Assembly: GCA_003696775.1 (NCBI GenBank) | Contig: RFFS01000167.1 | Span: forward strand, 1-54,237 | Length of the DNA: 54,237 bases | Origin: Calditrichota bacterium | GTDB lineage: Bacteria > Calditrichota > Calditrichia > Calditrichales > J004 | Direction: 5' to 3' | Shown: positions 8,085 to 16,827 of the stretch, one piece after another | Layout of the letters: every line of letters starts with the position of its first letter | Numbering within the stretch: the stretch's first letter is position 1 | The notes under the pieces: model-generated | Database searches by the model: none | What the model was told of the DNA's origin: nothing | Seen by the model: the letters and a program-made list of their open reading frames with translations, nothing else | Position numbers and translations under genes: made by a program

Positions 8085-11024
8085 TTACAGACCAAGGGAC
8101 AGATTAAAATACACGCTGCGTGACGACGGATAAGGAATGGTATCCACACTGCGTCCGATGGCCACGTTACCAAACTGGCTTACTTCCGGATCATATCCCG
8201 TATAATCGGTAATCATATACAGATTACGCCCGGAAACCCCTACGCGCAGATAATCCAAAGCGCCGTTGAAAAGACTCTTGGTCATTTCCTGTGGCAACGT
8301 ATAGGTGATATGCGCTTCACGCAGTTTGATATAGGAACCGTCTTCCACATAGGGCTTGGTTTCCGAACCCAGCTTGGAAAGACGTTCGGCAGCCGCGCCG
8401 GTGTCATAATCTTCCGTGGTCCCGCCCAGGTCGGTAATCAATTTACCCAGGTTGATCACATCGCCACCGTTTTTCCAGTGTACCAGGAAGCCCAGCGAGA
8501 AATCACCGATTTTAAAATTGTTATTAAAACCCATTTCAAAATCAGGCGTTTCGTTGCCAATCGGCTTAAAGGAACCGTCGGCATTTTTCTCGGCGCCGAT
8601 GATGGTTGTGGGCGACAAACCTTCCTCAATGCGATAAGTACCCAGGAACGTGGCAAATCCGCCTTTATTAAACGGGTCCACATCCAATTGGGTAATTTCG
8701 CTCCAGGTTTTGTAAAAGTTTACCTTGGATGACCAACGGAAGGTTTCGTTTTCCACGGGAATAATTCCGAGCGAGAATTCAATCCCCTGGGTATTCATGG
8801 AACCGGCATTGATGTACTGCTCGGTAAAACCTGAAGAAGGCGGTACATCGGCAATTAAAATCAGGTCGGTGATATTTTGGGTATAATAGGTAAATTCCAC
8901 ATTCCCCATATCATTCATAAAAGAAAAATCAAGACCGGTTTCGATTTCCTGGGTTCTTTCGGGACGAATGTCCGGATTACCCTGACGGGAAGCCAGCAAC
9001 AGACCCGTTTTACCACCCACGTTATTGGGTACCAGGGAATTATATTTGGCATTGGCGGGCGGCGCGTTACCCGTTTCACCATACGCGACACGCACCTTGG
9101 CTTCATTGATCACATCTTTCATACCTTCCCAGAAATCTAGTTGGGAAAGACGCAACGATGCCGATGCCTTGGGATAGTAGAAGAATTTATTCACATCACC
9201 GTGCGCGCTGCTGCGGTCACCGCGAAATCCGGCGGTCAGGAACAACATATCTTCATAATTGAATTCTTCCTGAATGTAAAAGCCGTCATCCACCTGCTTC
9301 ACACGGTTTTCATACACATTGACCGAACCGGATTGATCCACATTTTGCTGGGTCACAATGACGGAACGGGCTTCGGTGAGCACATTGTCGGATTCAAGAT
9401 TTTCGAACTGCAAACCGGCGGAAGTACGGAAGGAATAGCCGCCCTCACCATACAAATGCACGGCGCTCAGATAGGTATTCCAGTTCAGGCTGTTGGTTTT
9501 ACCGTTCAGCACGGCACCGGGCTGGTCGCTGTTTTTCTCATATTGCAGCTCAGGCGGTGAAAACACAAAGTTTTCCATGGCATAGGCGTCAAAACCAGAC
9601 TGCAGAACCAGGTCCAGGTTTTGGGTTTCCGTCCGCCAGGCGTTCCATTTCAAATTCAATGCATTGATGGTACGGGTAACCGTTTCCGTGTTTTTAAACA
9701 CATCCCGTGTATGAAAGGGGTTGGACGGATTGAACGGATGATCCGGATAAACACCGTTTTTCGGCCTTAAATCCAAAAAGCTGGGTGTAAAGGCCAACGA
9801 AAATCCAAATGTGGTATTGGTGTTATCGTTACCCGTAATACCGCGATCGGAGATTGTGCGGGTTAAACTGGTTGTCACATTGATATCCAATCGGTCATTG
9901 AATTTATGGGTAATATTCAAATTACCGGAATTGCGTTTATAGCCCGTATTTTTAATGATGCCGCCATCGTCCTGAAAGGTACCGCCCAGATAATAACTGG
10001 TTCGGTTGTCCCCACCGGACAGGCTGAGATTGGTCTGTTTAAGAAGGCCCAACTCGCCGTACATCAACTCTTCCTGATCGAAATATTTACCACCGTTAGC
10101 GTTAAACAACGCAAGACCTTCCGGCCCATACTGTTCTTCCGCGGTTTTGGCCGTAAACTTACGGGTACCGATCTTTTTAAGAAGCGAGCTGAAGCCCACG
10201 CGCTGATTGAATGTAATACGCGGCTTGCCGATTCGTCCTTTTTTTGTCGTGATAATAATAACACCATTGGACGCTTTGGCACCGTAGATAGCAGCGGCGC
10301 TGGCGCCCTTGAGCACTTCGATGTTTTCAATATCTTCCGGGTTGATATCGGCCACGCGGTTAACGGGCTGACCCTGCGGGTTGGAGCTTCCCGCGCCGGC
10401 GGCTTTGGTTACCAGGTCAATACCGGACTGGATAGCCGCGTTATTAATGATAACGCCATCCACAACATAAAGCGGTTGCGTGCCGCCCTCAATTGTGGAC
10501 ACACCACGCAGATTTACGGAAATACCGCCACCGGGCGCACCGGTATTTTGGCTGACGTTCACACCGGCGAATTTACCGGCCAGGGCCGATTCCATCGATT
10601 CGGTGGGTGTGGGCACCAATTCTTCCGAGGAAAGTGTTGCCACCGAATTGGCCAGGTTTTCCCGTTTAACCGAGGAGGCCAGACCGGTTACCACAATTTC
10701 CGATGCCTTAAAAACGTCTTCTTCCATACGAATCATTAAATTTTCCGTACTTTCGGAAAGTACAACTTCTTTGGTTTTATAGCCCACATAACTAAACTCT
10801 AAACGGGCTTCATTCATGTCCGGCAATTTTAAACTAAAATAACCGTCCAGGTCCGTAACAGCGCCCAATAACGTGCCTTTAACCAGCACATTCACGCCGG
10901 GCAACGGCTCCTGATCGTCTTTGTTAACAACTATCCCTTTTATCTCCAGGCCCTGTGCCATCAACCCCGAAAAAGCCAATAACAGCGTGAGATAAAATAT
11001 TTTGTATCGATTCTTTATCACCAT
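8085..11024 (-). CDS. SusC/RagA-type TonB-dependent outer-membrane transporter
   Basis: This is a TonB-linked 22-strand-type outer-membrane channel of 979 residues from the chosen ATG, which has AGGAG six bases upstream. It has a signal peptide ending near LLAFSGLMAQ. A carboxypeptidase-regulatory-like domain follows (EIKGIVVNKDDQEPLPGVNV... to about residue 105). The plug domain carries SusC hallmarks such as LYVVDGVIINN and ASAAAIYGAKASNGVIIITTKKG. A long beta-barrel ends in FNLSLGL with a terminal hydrophobic residue. The open frame extends eight codons upstream without an SD sequence. Together with the SusD gene it forms a nutrient-uptake pair. No dedicated regulator is adjacent. Confidence 0.93.
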   Translation of the reverse strand: MVIKNRYKIFYLTLLLAFSGLMAQGLEIKGIVVNKDDQEPLPGVNVLVKGTLLGAVTDLDGYFSLKLPDMNEARLEFSYVGYKTKEVVLSESTENLMIRMEEDVFKASEIVVTGLASSVKRENLANSVATLSSEELVPTPTESMESALAGKFAGVNVSQNTGAPGGGISVNLRGVSTIEGGTQPLYVVDGVIINNAAIQSGIDLVTKAAGAGSSNPQGQPVNRVADINPEDIENIEVLKGASAAAIYGAKASNGVIIITTKKGRIGKPRITFNQRVGFSSLLKKIGTRKFTAKTAEEQYGPEGLALFNANGGKYFDQEELMYGELGLLKQTNLSLSGGDNRTSYYLGGTFQDDGGIIKNTGYKRNSGNLNITHKFNDRLDINVTTSLTRTISDRGITGNDNTNTTFGFSLAFTPSFLDLRPKNGVYPDHPFNPSNPFHTRDVFKNTETVTRTINALNLKWNAWRTETQNLDLVLQSGFDAYAMENFVFSPPELQYEKNSDQPGAVLNGKTNSLNWNTYLSAVHLYGEGGYSFRTSAGLQFENLESDNVLTEARSVIVTQQNVDQSGSVNVYENRVKQVDDGFYIQEEFNYEDMLFLTAGFRGDRSSAHGDVNKFFYYPKASASLRLSQLDFWEGMKDVINEAKVRVAYGETGNAPPANAKYNSLVPNNVGGKTGLLLASRQGNPDIRPERTQEIETGLDFSFMNDMGNVEFTYYTQNITDLILIADVPPSSGFTEQYINAGSMNTQGIEFSLGIIPVENETFRWSSKVNFYKTWSEITQLDVDPFNKGGFATFLGTYRIEEGLSPTTIIGAEKNADGSFKPIGNETPDFEMGFNNNFKIGDFSLGFLVHWKNGGDVINLGKLITDLGGTTEDYDTGAAAERLSKLGSETKPYVEDGSYIKLREAHITYTLPQEMTKSLFNGALDYLRVGVSGRNLYMITDYTGYDPEVSQFGNVAIGRSVDTIPYPSSRSVYFNLSLGL

Positions 11025-11230
11025 AGTAACTCCTATTAGAATGAACATTTACAAACCTTTTGTATGACCAGGGACTCATGGACTCCTCACATGCATACAT
11101 CTAAATAAGTAAAGCATATGCCCTCCTTTGCATTAAAAAATTATATCAAAAATCTGGGATGAGTTAACATTAAGGTGTTGCACTTAATTATAGCCTAATA
11201 ATGCAAAAAAAGCAAAACAGAATCAGATAT

Positions 11231-11270
11231 AAAAAAACCGCACAGCCCGAGGGGATCGGAGGCCATGCGG
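11231..11270 (-). terminator. Probable terminator of the CHAT operon
   Basis: On the minus strand, CCGCATGGCC (11270-11261) pairs with GGCTGTGCGG (11247-11238), with a two-base internal mismatch and a 13-base loop, and is followed by a run of seven T. It lies about 65 bp downstream of the CHAT-protein stop codon. A second perfect small inverted repeat, ACCGG-GAAT-CCGGT, sits at 11278-11291 just before it. The rest of the 11049-11335 gap is AT-rich and presumably holds the susC promoter; no motif was recognised there. Confidence 0.55.
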
Positions 11271-11335
11271 CGGAGTAACCGGGAATCCGGTATTATGTGT
11301 TCATAGTATAAGAGACATCTAATATTATTTTTTTC

Positions 11336-13960
11336 TCAAGTAAAAAAGTTTTTTTTATTTTTTAAATACATCGCCCCCAGTACAAATGCCAAAAATAGCC
11401 CCCCTATCCAAAGAAAAAGTTCAAGAGCGTGGTTATGGGATACAAACGGATTCCATGTATCACCGAATAAATTATAGGAAGCCCAAAAATAGGGATGCTT
11501 GAAATTTACATCTAAAAAATTTTCGCCACGGCCGGCGCTCCTTTTGGCTTCTTCCAATGCCCGGGCAAAAGAATGGTATTTTTCTTTGAATGCATTTTTA
11601 TAAAAAAGCCGCATCAACTTCGAACTGTAGTTATCGGCCACATCCCATTGGGCCATAAGAACCGTGGAAGCACCCCGCGTGATAAATGTACGCGCCAAAT
11701 TCAATGTACCTTCGCCTTCCAGCACCGTACCGGCGCCGGTTTTACAGGCGCTGATGGTTACCAGCACGGGATGACTTTTAAATTTTTCCAGTTCAAACCC
11801 CATTAGCAAACCATCATGCCGGCTTTGAGGCGAAACAGCCAGTTTAAGGCTGGTAAAATGGGAAGACAGTGAATCATACAGAGCATGTGTGGCAAAATGC
11901 CAAATGGCAAAATCGGGCGCCTGATTGTAAAAAGCCTGTTCCGTGGCCTTTTGGCCGGTAAGCAACACACTCTTGGGTAGTAACTTGTGTAGGGCTTTAC
12001 CCTCCGCCAGGGCATACAACAAAGGGTCCGTCTCAAAAAACGGATCGGACTGTTCAGCGGTGGAGTCAGCAGGGTCGGCAACAATTAATGCTCTGGCTTC
12101 CATAGGTTCTACCGTCTCAGTCAGCATCCATAACCCGGGTAGTGTGGCCAGATTATAGTGCTGCAAAATTAAATACGGCCAGTAATCCGGTTCCTTTTCC
12201 GGGGTATAGTGCCTGATATTGGGTTTTCGGTTAATCAAAGTGGCCAGTGGCAAGGCCTCCATATCCGGGTCTTTTAGGACTAAGATATCTCCGGAAGGTT
12301 CCAGATAGGGCTCCAACGGTTGCCAGATGCGTTGGTAAAAGTAATAAGCCAGACCGGCATCATAGACACTATGGGCCGCCCCATTTGACGGATAGAGCAA
12401 AGAGAGATATTTATTCAGGGAATCTTTAAACGTGGTATAGTGAACCGGTAGGGGAATGTAGGCCTGTTTATGTGCATCCATATACAGGGCATACGATGCC
12501 AGCGGATTAAAATCATAAACAAGTAAACCGGCGTTTCTTTTTTTAAGCGCGCGCTTTATATCCGACACCGGCGGCACCAACTTACGTTTTTCCGTTCCCA
12601 GGTTGTTCAGCTTTAATAAGCTCTGTATGGTGGCCAGCCGTTTCACGATGAGCGCTTCCGCGCCCTTTTGCCCGGCCTTTTTCCCAAGTCGTATGGCTTT
12701 CTGATAATTTTCCAGATCATGTTTACGAACCAGATAGTTATGGTAAGCCACGCTGGCGGTATCGGTTATTTCCTTATGTTCAAACCGCCGCCCCCTGGAC
12801 AGCATGGTATATTTTAGCAATGAATCGGTAATGGCGAAATCCGCTTGCTGTTCATACATTTTGGTTAAAACATATTTCATATGGAAATAATTGACGGTAA
12901 ACTTACGGGAAAAAGACTGATACATATCGGCATTATCAAATTTTTTACGTCCCTTTTCCAAAATACGAATACTTCGCCGGGCATAACTATAAGCGGAATC
13001 CAGTTGTCCCAATAGAGCCAGCGGAAAACTTTTAACAGCGAACAGATGGCCTTTCCGTTGCAAGGGATAGGCAAAAGGGACATGTTTCATTTGAAGAATA
13101 AAAGAGAGAGCCGTATCCGGTTGTTCCATAAAGGCATATACATAAGCCTTTTCCAATAAATTGGCCCATATATAACTATTTAAACCATACATTCGGGCCA
13201 GATGATATGAGCGGTTGTAATAGTGGAGTGCCTGTTGCCAGTTTTCCCTGTCGAAGTAAATATCGCCAATTCGGTTCAGTACATAAGCATTCATCTTTTG
13301 TGTAAGATTTTTATTTATAAAGGTCGAATCATTTAAGATCAAATGATACATTTCCAATGCCTTGTCAAAACGCTGCAAACTATGATAACTGGTGGCCAGA
13401 CCAATCCACTTAAATTTTCTGTAGCGCCGGCGTTCCGTCTTAAAATGCCGGAAGACATCAATCGCCAGCCGATAAAAGCCAAGGTCCCGATAAATTTCAG
13501 CTTTATTCAGCACAATTTTTTCATACACAGCGGGATGTTCAGTCGGGTGTTGTCGCATGTATTGTTCAATATCTTCTCCGGCCCGGATCATATAATCCAG
13601 GGCGCCGGATATATCATCAAGATAAATTTTACTGACCATGGCCATGGTGTACAGCCATCGGGCCGTTCCGTACGTTTCCCCGCGTGGTGAAAGGGACATG
13701 GCTTTTTTAAGATTTTTCATGGCCTTGCGGGGTTTTTCCATGCGGGAATACAGATCGCCACGTAATCCGTAAATATAGCTATGCAACAGACTGTCCGGTT
13801 GATTGCTCACATACGCTTCCGCGTCATTCAGCAAATTAAATATACGCGTGCTGTCTTTAACGATCAGATTGGTTCTTTTGAGTTTTTGCAGCCAGGAAGA
13901 AGAGGTCTCGGCCGGCAGGTTTAAGGGAATACACAATAAGAGTAAGGCGAACAACCGCAT
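11336..13960 (-). CDS. Secreted TPR-CHAT protein (caspase-like protease), membrane anchored
   Basis: CHAT proteins are caspase-fold cysteine proteases. From the chosen ATG (signal peptide MRLFALLLLCIPLNLPAE) the product is 874 residues. The middle part is helical repeats of TPR type (for example around residues 35-420, with IGDIYFDRENWQQALHYYNR). The C-terminal CHAT domain has the catalytic pair HFATHA (His about 692) and ISACKTG (Cys about 739), then RTFITRGASTVLMAQWDV. A final hydrophobic segment (LFLWIGGLFLAFVLGAMYL) and a basic tail suggest an inner-membrane anchor with the bulk in the periplasm. It is the last gene of an operon with a sigma factor and two small proteins. A TTG start 22 codons upstream is possible but would hide the signal peptide. 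Targets are unknown. Confidence 0.85.
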   Translation of the reverse strand: MRLFALLLLCIPLNLPAETSSSWLQKLKRTNLIVKDSTRIFNLLNDAEAYVSNQPDSLLHSYIYGLRGDLYSRMEKPRKAMKNLKKAMSLSPRGETYGTARWLYTMAMVSKIYLDDISGALDYMIRAGEDIEQYMRQHPTEHPAVYEKIVLNKAEIYRDLGFYRLAIDVFRHFKTERRRYRKFKWIGLATSYHSLQRFDKALEMYHLILNDSTFINKNLTQKMNAYVLNRIGDIYFDRENWQQALHYYNRSYHLARMYGLNSYIWANLLEKAYVYAFMEQPDTALSFILQMKHVPFAYPLQRKGHLFAVKSFPLALLGQLDSAYSYARRSIRILEKGRKKFDNADMYQSFSRKFTVNYFHMKYVLTKMYEQQADFAITDSLLKYTMLSRGRRFEHKEITDTASVAYHNYLVRKHDLENYQKAIRLGKKAGQKGAEALIVKRLATIQSLLKLNNLGTEKRKLVPPVSDIKRALKKRNAGLLVYDFNPLASYALYMDAHKQAYIPLPVHYTTFKDSLNKYLSLLYPSNGAAHSVYDAGLAYYFYQRIWQPLEPYLEPSGDILVLKDPDMEALPLATLINRKPNIRHYTPEKEPDYWPYLILQHYNLATLPGLWMLTETVEPMEARALIVADPADSTAEQSDPFFETDPLLYALAEGKALHKLLPKSVLLTGQKATEQAFYNQAPDFAIWHFATHALYDSLSSHFTSLKLAVSPQSRHDGLLMGFELEKFKSHPVLVTISACKTGAGTVLEGEGTLNLARTFITRGASTVLMAQWDVADNYSSKLMRLFYKNAFKEKYHSFARALEEAKRSAGRGENFLDVNFKHPYFWASYNLFGDTWNPFVSHNHALELFLWIGGLFLAFVLGAMYLKNKKNFFT

Positions 13961-14038
13961 AAATTCAGACCCGTAAAAAATAATCGTCCGTAATTTATGC
14001 CATATTCTTTCTGGGTCAAGGCCCAAAATTTTATACGG

Positions 14039-14911
14039 TTAAAAATAATTGCTCAGGATGTCCAATCGTTTTTTTATTTCCACGGAATGAATACGAGAAA
14101 CCCATTCCCGCGCGGCATCTGGTTCGCCATTAAGCAACAAGGCCAAAACATAAAAATAAATTTCGGTTTCATTATCGGGATGAAGATTTTTCTGAAACAG
14201 ATGAACCGCCTGTCGGGCATGGACGCGTTGTATTTTTTCCGGTAACCGTTTATCCGAGGCCAGGGCCACATGACTTAGGGCTTTGTAAAACCAAACATTC
14301 TTCCGTAAGGCGGTTTTCGGATCAAGCCTGGACCATTGAATCAGGGCATTATCATAGTCACAGGCCAAATATGCCTTGATCCCCTGAATAAAAATCTTTT
14401 CCTCACTGGTTGAAAGTTCATTGTTACCACGCATAATAGTGGAGTTAAAAGCCAACGGAGGGGTATCCTGAAAATTTAGCCTGTCACGAAGACTGTCGGA
14501 GGGCCAAAACAGAAACCCGGTTAACACAGCGGCCAGGGGGAGCAGCCAGCGCCATGCATCGCGCCGGATATGGATATGTTTGGTCTTTTTGTTTTTTTGT
14601 GTCTTTTCCGTCCGCAGCATCCGGCTGTGGTCTTTCATGCGCCGTACAAACAGCCCGGCTAAACGATCATCGTGCATTAACCAGCCTTTGAACTTTTGCA
14701 AATCCTCCGCCGGGAGGGTGCCTTCCCAATAAGCGGTCAACATGCGATCGATATGAACCAGAGAACCGGCTTCAGTACTCTCTTTTGTGTCTATTTCCAC
14801 CAGTTCTGCCAATAATTGTATATAGAGCCGATGGACCGGGAATGAAAACAAGGCCTGTTCCGGACGGATGTGGCCCGAAAGGATATTACGGATCATTTGC
14901 AAATCGTTCAT
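14039..14911 (-). CDS. Single-pass membrane protein, putative anti-sigma factor with TPR-like outer domain
   Basis: The 290-residue protein has a cytoplasmic part containing LTAYWEGTLPAEDLQKFKGWL (about 59-79), which resembles the helical sigma-binding segment of ECF anti-sigma factors but has no zinc-binding HxxxCxxC. A basic stretch follows, then one transmembrane helix (about 121-138, WLLPLAAVLTGFLFWPS). The outer part of ~150 residues is helical and TPR-like (AYLACDYDNALIQWSRLDP). It starts inside the end of the upstream gene (ATGA-type 4-bp overlap) with a good AGGAG site. By position it would link the sigma factor to the CHAT protease. The anti-sigma assignment is inference. Confidence 0.6.
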   Translation of the reverse strand: MNDLQMIRNILSGHIRPEQALFSFPVHRLYIQLLAELVEIDTKESTEAGSLVHIDRMLTAYWEGTLPAEDLQKFKGWLMHDDRLAGLFVRRMKDHSRMLRTEKTQKNKKTKHIHIRRDAWRWLLPLAAVLTGFLFWPSDSLRDRLNFQDTPPLAFNSTIMRGNNELSTSEEKIFIQGIKAYLACDYDNALIQWSRLDPKTALRKNVWFYKALSHVALASDKRLPEKIQRVHARQAVHLFQKNLHPDNETEIYFYVLALLLNGEPDAAREWVSRIHSVEIKKRLDILSNYF

Positions 14912-15282
14912 ACTGACTCCTGTCCGCGTTTTTTTTCACGTTCCAGGATAAACCGTCTTAAAACGATGCTATAGGCTTCGAACCAGGAAAAATTATCATT
15001 CAATTGGCGGGCCAGACGGGTACAATCCTCCTGATTGGAATTTAATAGTAACAGACGTATAAAAAAATCCACCTGTTCCTCATTAAGGCCCTCTTCATTG
15101 GTAGCCCAAAGCGCCGGTTCTATGGAAAGTGTCGCATCAGGATTTTTCTGCAATGCGTTATACCTTTGTTTCATCCATTTATACTCGGTAAGCATTTCTG
15201 ACGGAACGGGTTTTTCTTTTTGTTCTTCCAACAGGGCAAGTAAAATTCCTAATTGTGTCGGGCTAATGACCACGTTACTCAT
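14908..15282 (-). CDS. Small soluble protein of the sigma/CHAT operon
   Basis: This is a 124-residue protein with no signal peptide or membrane segment, predicted mostly helical. I do not recognise a family. The stretch LWATNEEGLNEEQVDFFIRLLL (about 58-79) has the same pattern (W...G.L..E....F) as the putative anti-sigma segment of the next gene, so it may be a related adaptor or second anti-sigma module. Its gene overlaps the following one by 4 bp, implying coupled translation and roughly equal amounts. The SD sequence is weak. Confidence 0.6.
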   Translation of the reverse strand: MSNVVISPTQLGILLALLEEQKEKPVPSEMLTEYKWMKQRYNALQKNPDATLSIEPALWATNEEGLNEEQVDFFIRLLLLNSNQEDCTRLARQLNDNFSWFEAYSIVLRRFILEREKKRGQESV

Positions 15283-15346
15283 CTCATTTTATAAATCGTC
15301 TAACATAAATAAAGAGACAGGCAAACATTTTTTTTTCTCAAGTATA

Positions 15347-15958
15347 TTAAATGATATCTACTTTTTTCAATTTCTGTTTTAAACGATTCAGGGCCAATTG
15401 AATGGCGCGCAGGCTCAATTGATTGTTACAAGGGAGTTTGAGTAACTCTTCCGGAGAGAAATCGGCAAAGGCATATAAAAGAAACAAGGCGATGTCTCTT
15501 TCCGTATGTACGCTGTTTTTTGCGGCCATGCGCCGTATATTGTGAACGATGTATTCGTACAATTCCCACCGGTCATCATTGCCGGCGCTCTCCTCGGGTA
15601 CGGCCTGTTCGTTATCAAAATACAACCTGGAATAATTTTTTTGCATGTAACGCAAAGCGACACGGTTAATTAAAATGGACAGCCAGGCGGCAAACCTCTC
15701 TTCGGAATCGCGATGACGAAAGGACGCGATATGATCCCGAATGGTGACCATCGCTTCCGACAGGATATCATTAACCACATCTTTAAACAGCGGATGGCCG
15801 GCATGGAGGTTTTTATGGACAGCATACACGGCATAAGCGCGCATTCTGGGTTGATAGCGCCGCCAAAACAGACGCCAGCCGCGTTCCATTTCTTTAGGTT
15901 GTTCCCTGTTGCAGCACAACAGTAACAGGGCTTCCTGATTTAATTCCGTAGCCTTCAT
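15347..15958 (-). CDS. ECF-like RNA polymerase sigma factor
   Basis: The 203-residue protein has a region-2-like N-terminal half (FWRRYQPRMRAYAVY..., FKDVVNDILSEAMVTIRDHI, RFAAWLSILINRVALRYMQK). The C-terminal region-4-like helix-turn-helix (DFSPEELLKLPCNNQLSLRAIQLALNRLKQKLKK) is divergent from standard ECF sigma70. It would direct RNA polymerase to a small regulon, probably including its own operon. It heads the unit sigma - small protein - membrane protein - CHAT protease. The start has AAAGGA before it. The gene begins 21 bp after the upstream enoyl-CoA hydratase gene, so some read-through is likely. Confidence 0.75.
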   Translation of the reverse strand: MKATELNQEALLLLCCNREQPKEMERGWRLFWRRYQPRMRAYAVYAVHKNLHAGHPLFKDVVNDILSEAMVTIRDHIASFRHRDSEERFAAWLSILINRVALRYMQKNYSRLYFDNEQAVPEESAGNDDRWELYEYIVHNIRRMAAKNSVHTERDIALFLLYAFADFSPEELLKLPCNNQLSLRAIQLALNRLKQKLKKVDII

Positions 15959-15978
15959 TATTCCTTTACATTCAGATA

Positions 15979-16731
15979 TCAGGTTTTATTGATAAAACCG
16001 GCTAACCGTTGTTTCCATTCCCCGGTCATGGCCAGTTCGGCAAAATGATTGGCGGCGGTTTCCATTTCTGACTTCATAGCGGCAACAAGCGGTTCGTTCA
16101 ACATCATTTTGGAAAGCGCCAAAGCCTGATCCGGGCTTTTTAGTATTTCCCGCGCCAACATTCGGATGTGGGCATCACATTGATCCGCCTCTACCATAAA
16201 ACGGGCCAGTCCCATGGCAACGGCTTCCCGCGCCGTGACTCGCCGCCCGGTAAGCAACAAATCCTTTAAATTACCCGAACTCGTTAAATGTTGAAGCACC
16301 CTGGTCAGGGTGGAGGGTAAGATCGTTCCCAGACGACCGGCCGGGATGCCCACCACCGTTGAGGGTGTCATTACGCGTATGTCCGCCGTGGCCGCCAGCA
16401 CCAAACCACCGCCCAGCGCGTAACCCTCAACCCGTGCAATCATGGGCTTGGGAAAATTCAAAAGAGTGATGATGGTTTCATCGAGAAGGCGGGCAAACGA
16501 CCGCGCCTGTTCCCTGTCTTTAAAGGCGGCCAGTTCATCGATATCCACGCCGGCGCAGAAAGTTTTGGGCAGAGCACTGCTTAATACAACCAGCCGGACA
16601 CTTTCATCGCGCGCAAGGGTATGAAAGGTTTCCTGAATGCGTTTAAGAAACAAACTGTTGAGCGCATTCTGCTTGTTCGGACGCTGTAAAAAAACCGTTG
16701 CCACCGGCCCGTTGTTTTCCTGATATATCAT
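15979..16731 (-). CDS. Enoyl-CoA hydratase/isomerase family protein
   Basis: This is a crotonase-fold protein of 250 residues from the chosen ATG. Crotonase features are LQRPNKQNALNSLF near the N-terminus, the oxyanion-hole segments KTFCAGVDIDEL and EGYALGGGLVLAAT, and RLGTILPSTLTRVL, where many hydratases carry the catalytic glutamate. The position usually holding the second glutamate of true enoyl-CoA hydratases is not clearly conserved, so the reaction (hydratase, isomerase or other) cannot be assigned. The frame extends 24 codons upstream, but that part is hydrophobic and outside the family. It is divergent from the SpoIIE phosphatase gene. Confidence 0.85.
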   Translation of the reverse strand: MIYQENNGPVATVFLQRPNKQNALNSLFLKRIQETFHTLARDESVRLVVLSSALPKTFCAGVDIDELAAFKDREQARSFARLLDETIITLLNFPKPMIARVEGYALGGGLVLAATADIRVMTPSTVVGIPAGRLGTILPSTLTRVLQHLTSSGNLKDLLLTGRRVTAREAVAMGLARFMVEADQCDAHIRMLAREILKSPDQALALSKMMLNEPLVAAMKSEMETAANHFAELAMTGEWKQRLAGFINKT

Positions 16732-16827
16732 TAGTGCAAATATTCTTAACGTACGTATATGAAAAATAAAGGCAAGATACATTAAGCCGATCATATACAT
16801 CAAACATTAATTATATCAATAAAACCC

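Noticed and set aside
7119-10739. Long plus-strand open frames inside the SusC/SusD genes
   Set aside because: They are antisense to clearly conserved SusD and SusC coding sequence and show no recognisable domain.
11336-13960. CHAT protease as part of a CRISPR type III-E or gasdermin-like defence system
   Set aside because: The protein has a secretion signal and a C-terminal membrane anchor, and there are no Cas, gasdermin or nuclease genes or repeat arrays nearby. The neighbours are sigma and anti-sigma genes.
13961-14026. Longer N-terminus of the CHAT protein from a TTG codon at 14026
   Set aside because: It would place 22 extra residues before an otherwise standard signal peptide, and no SD sequence precedes the TTG.
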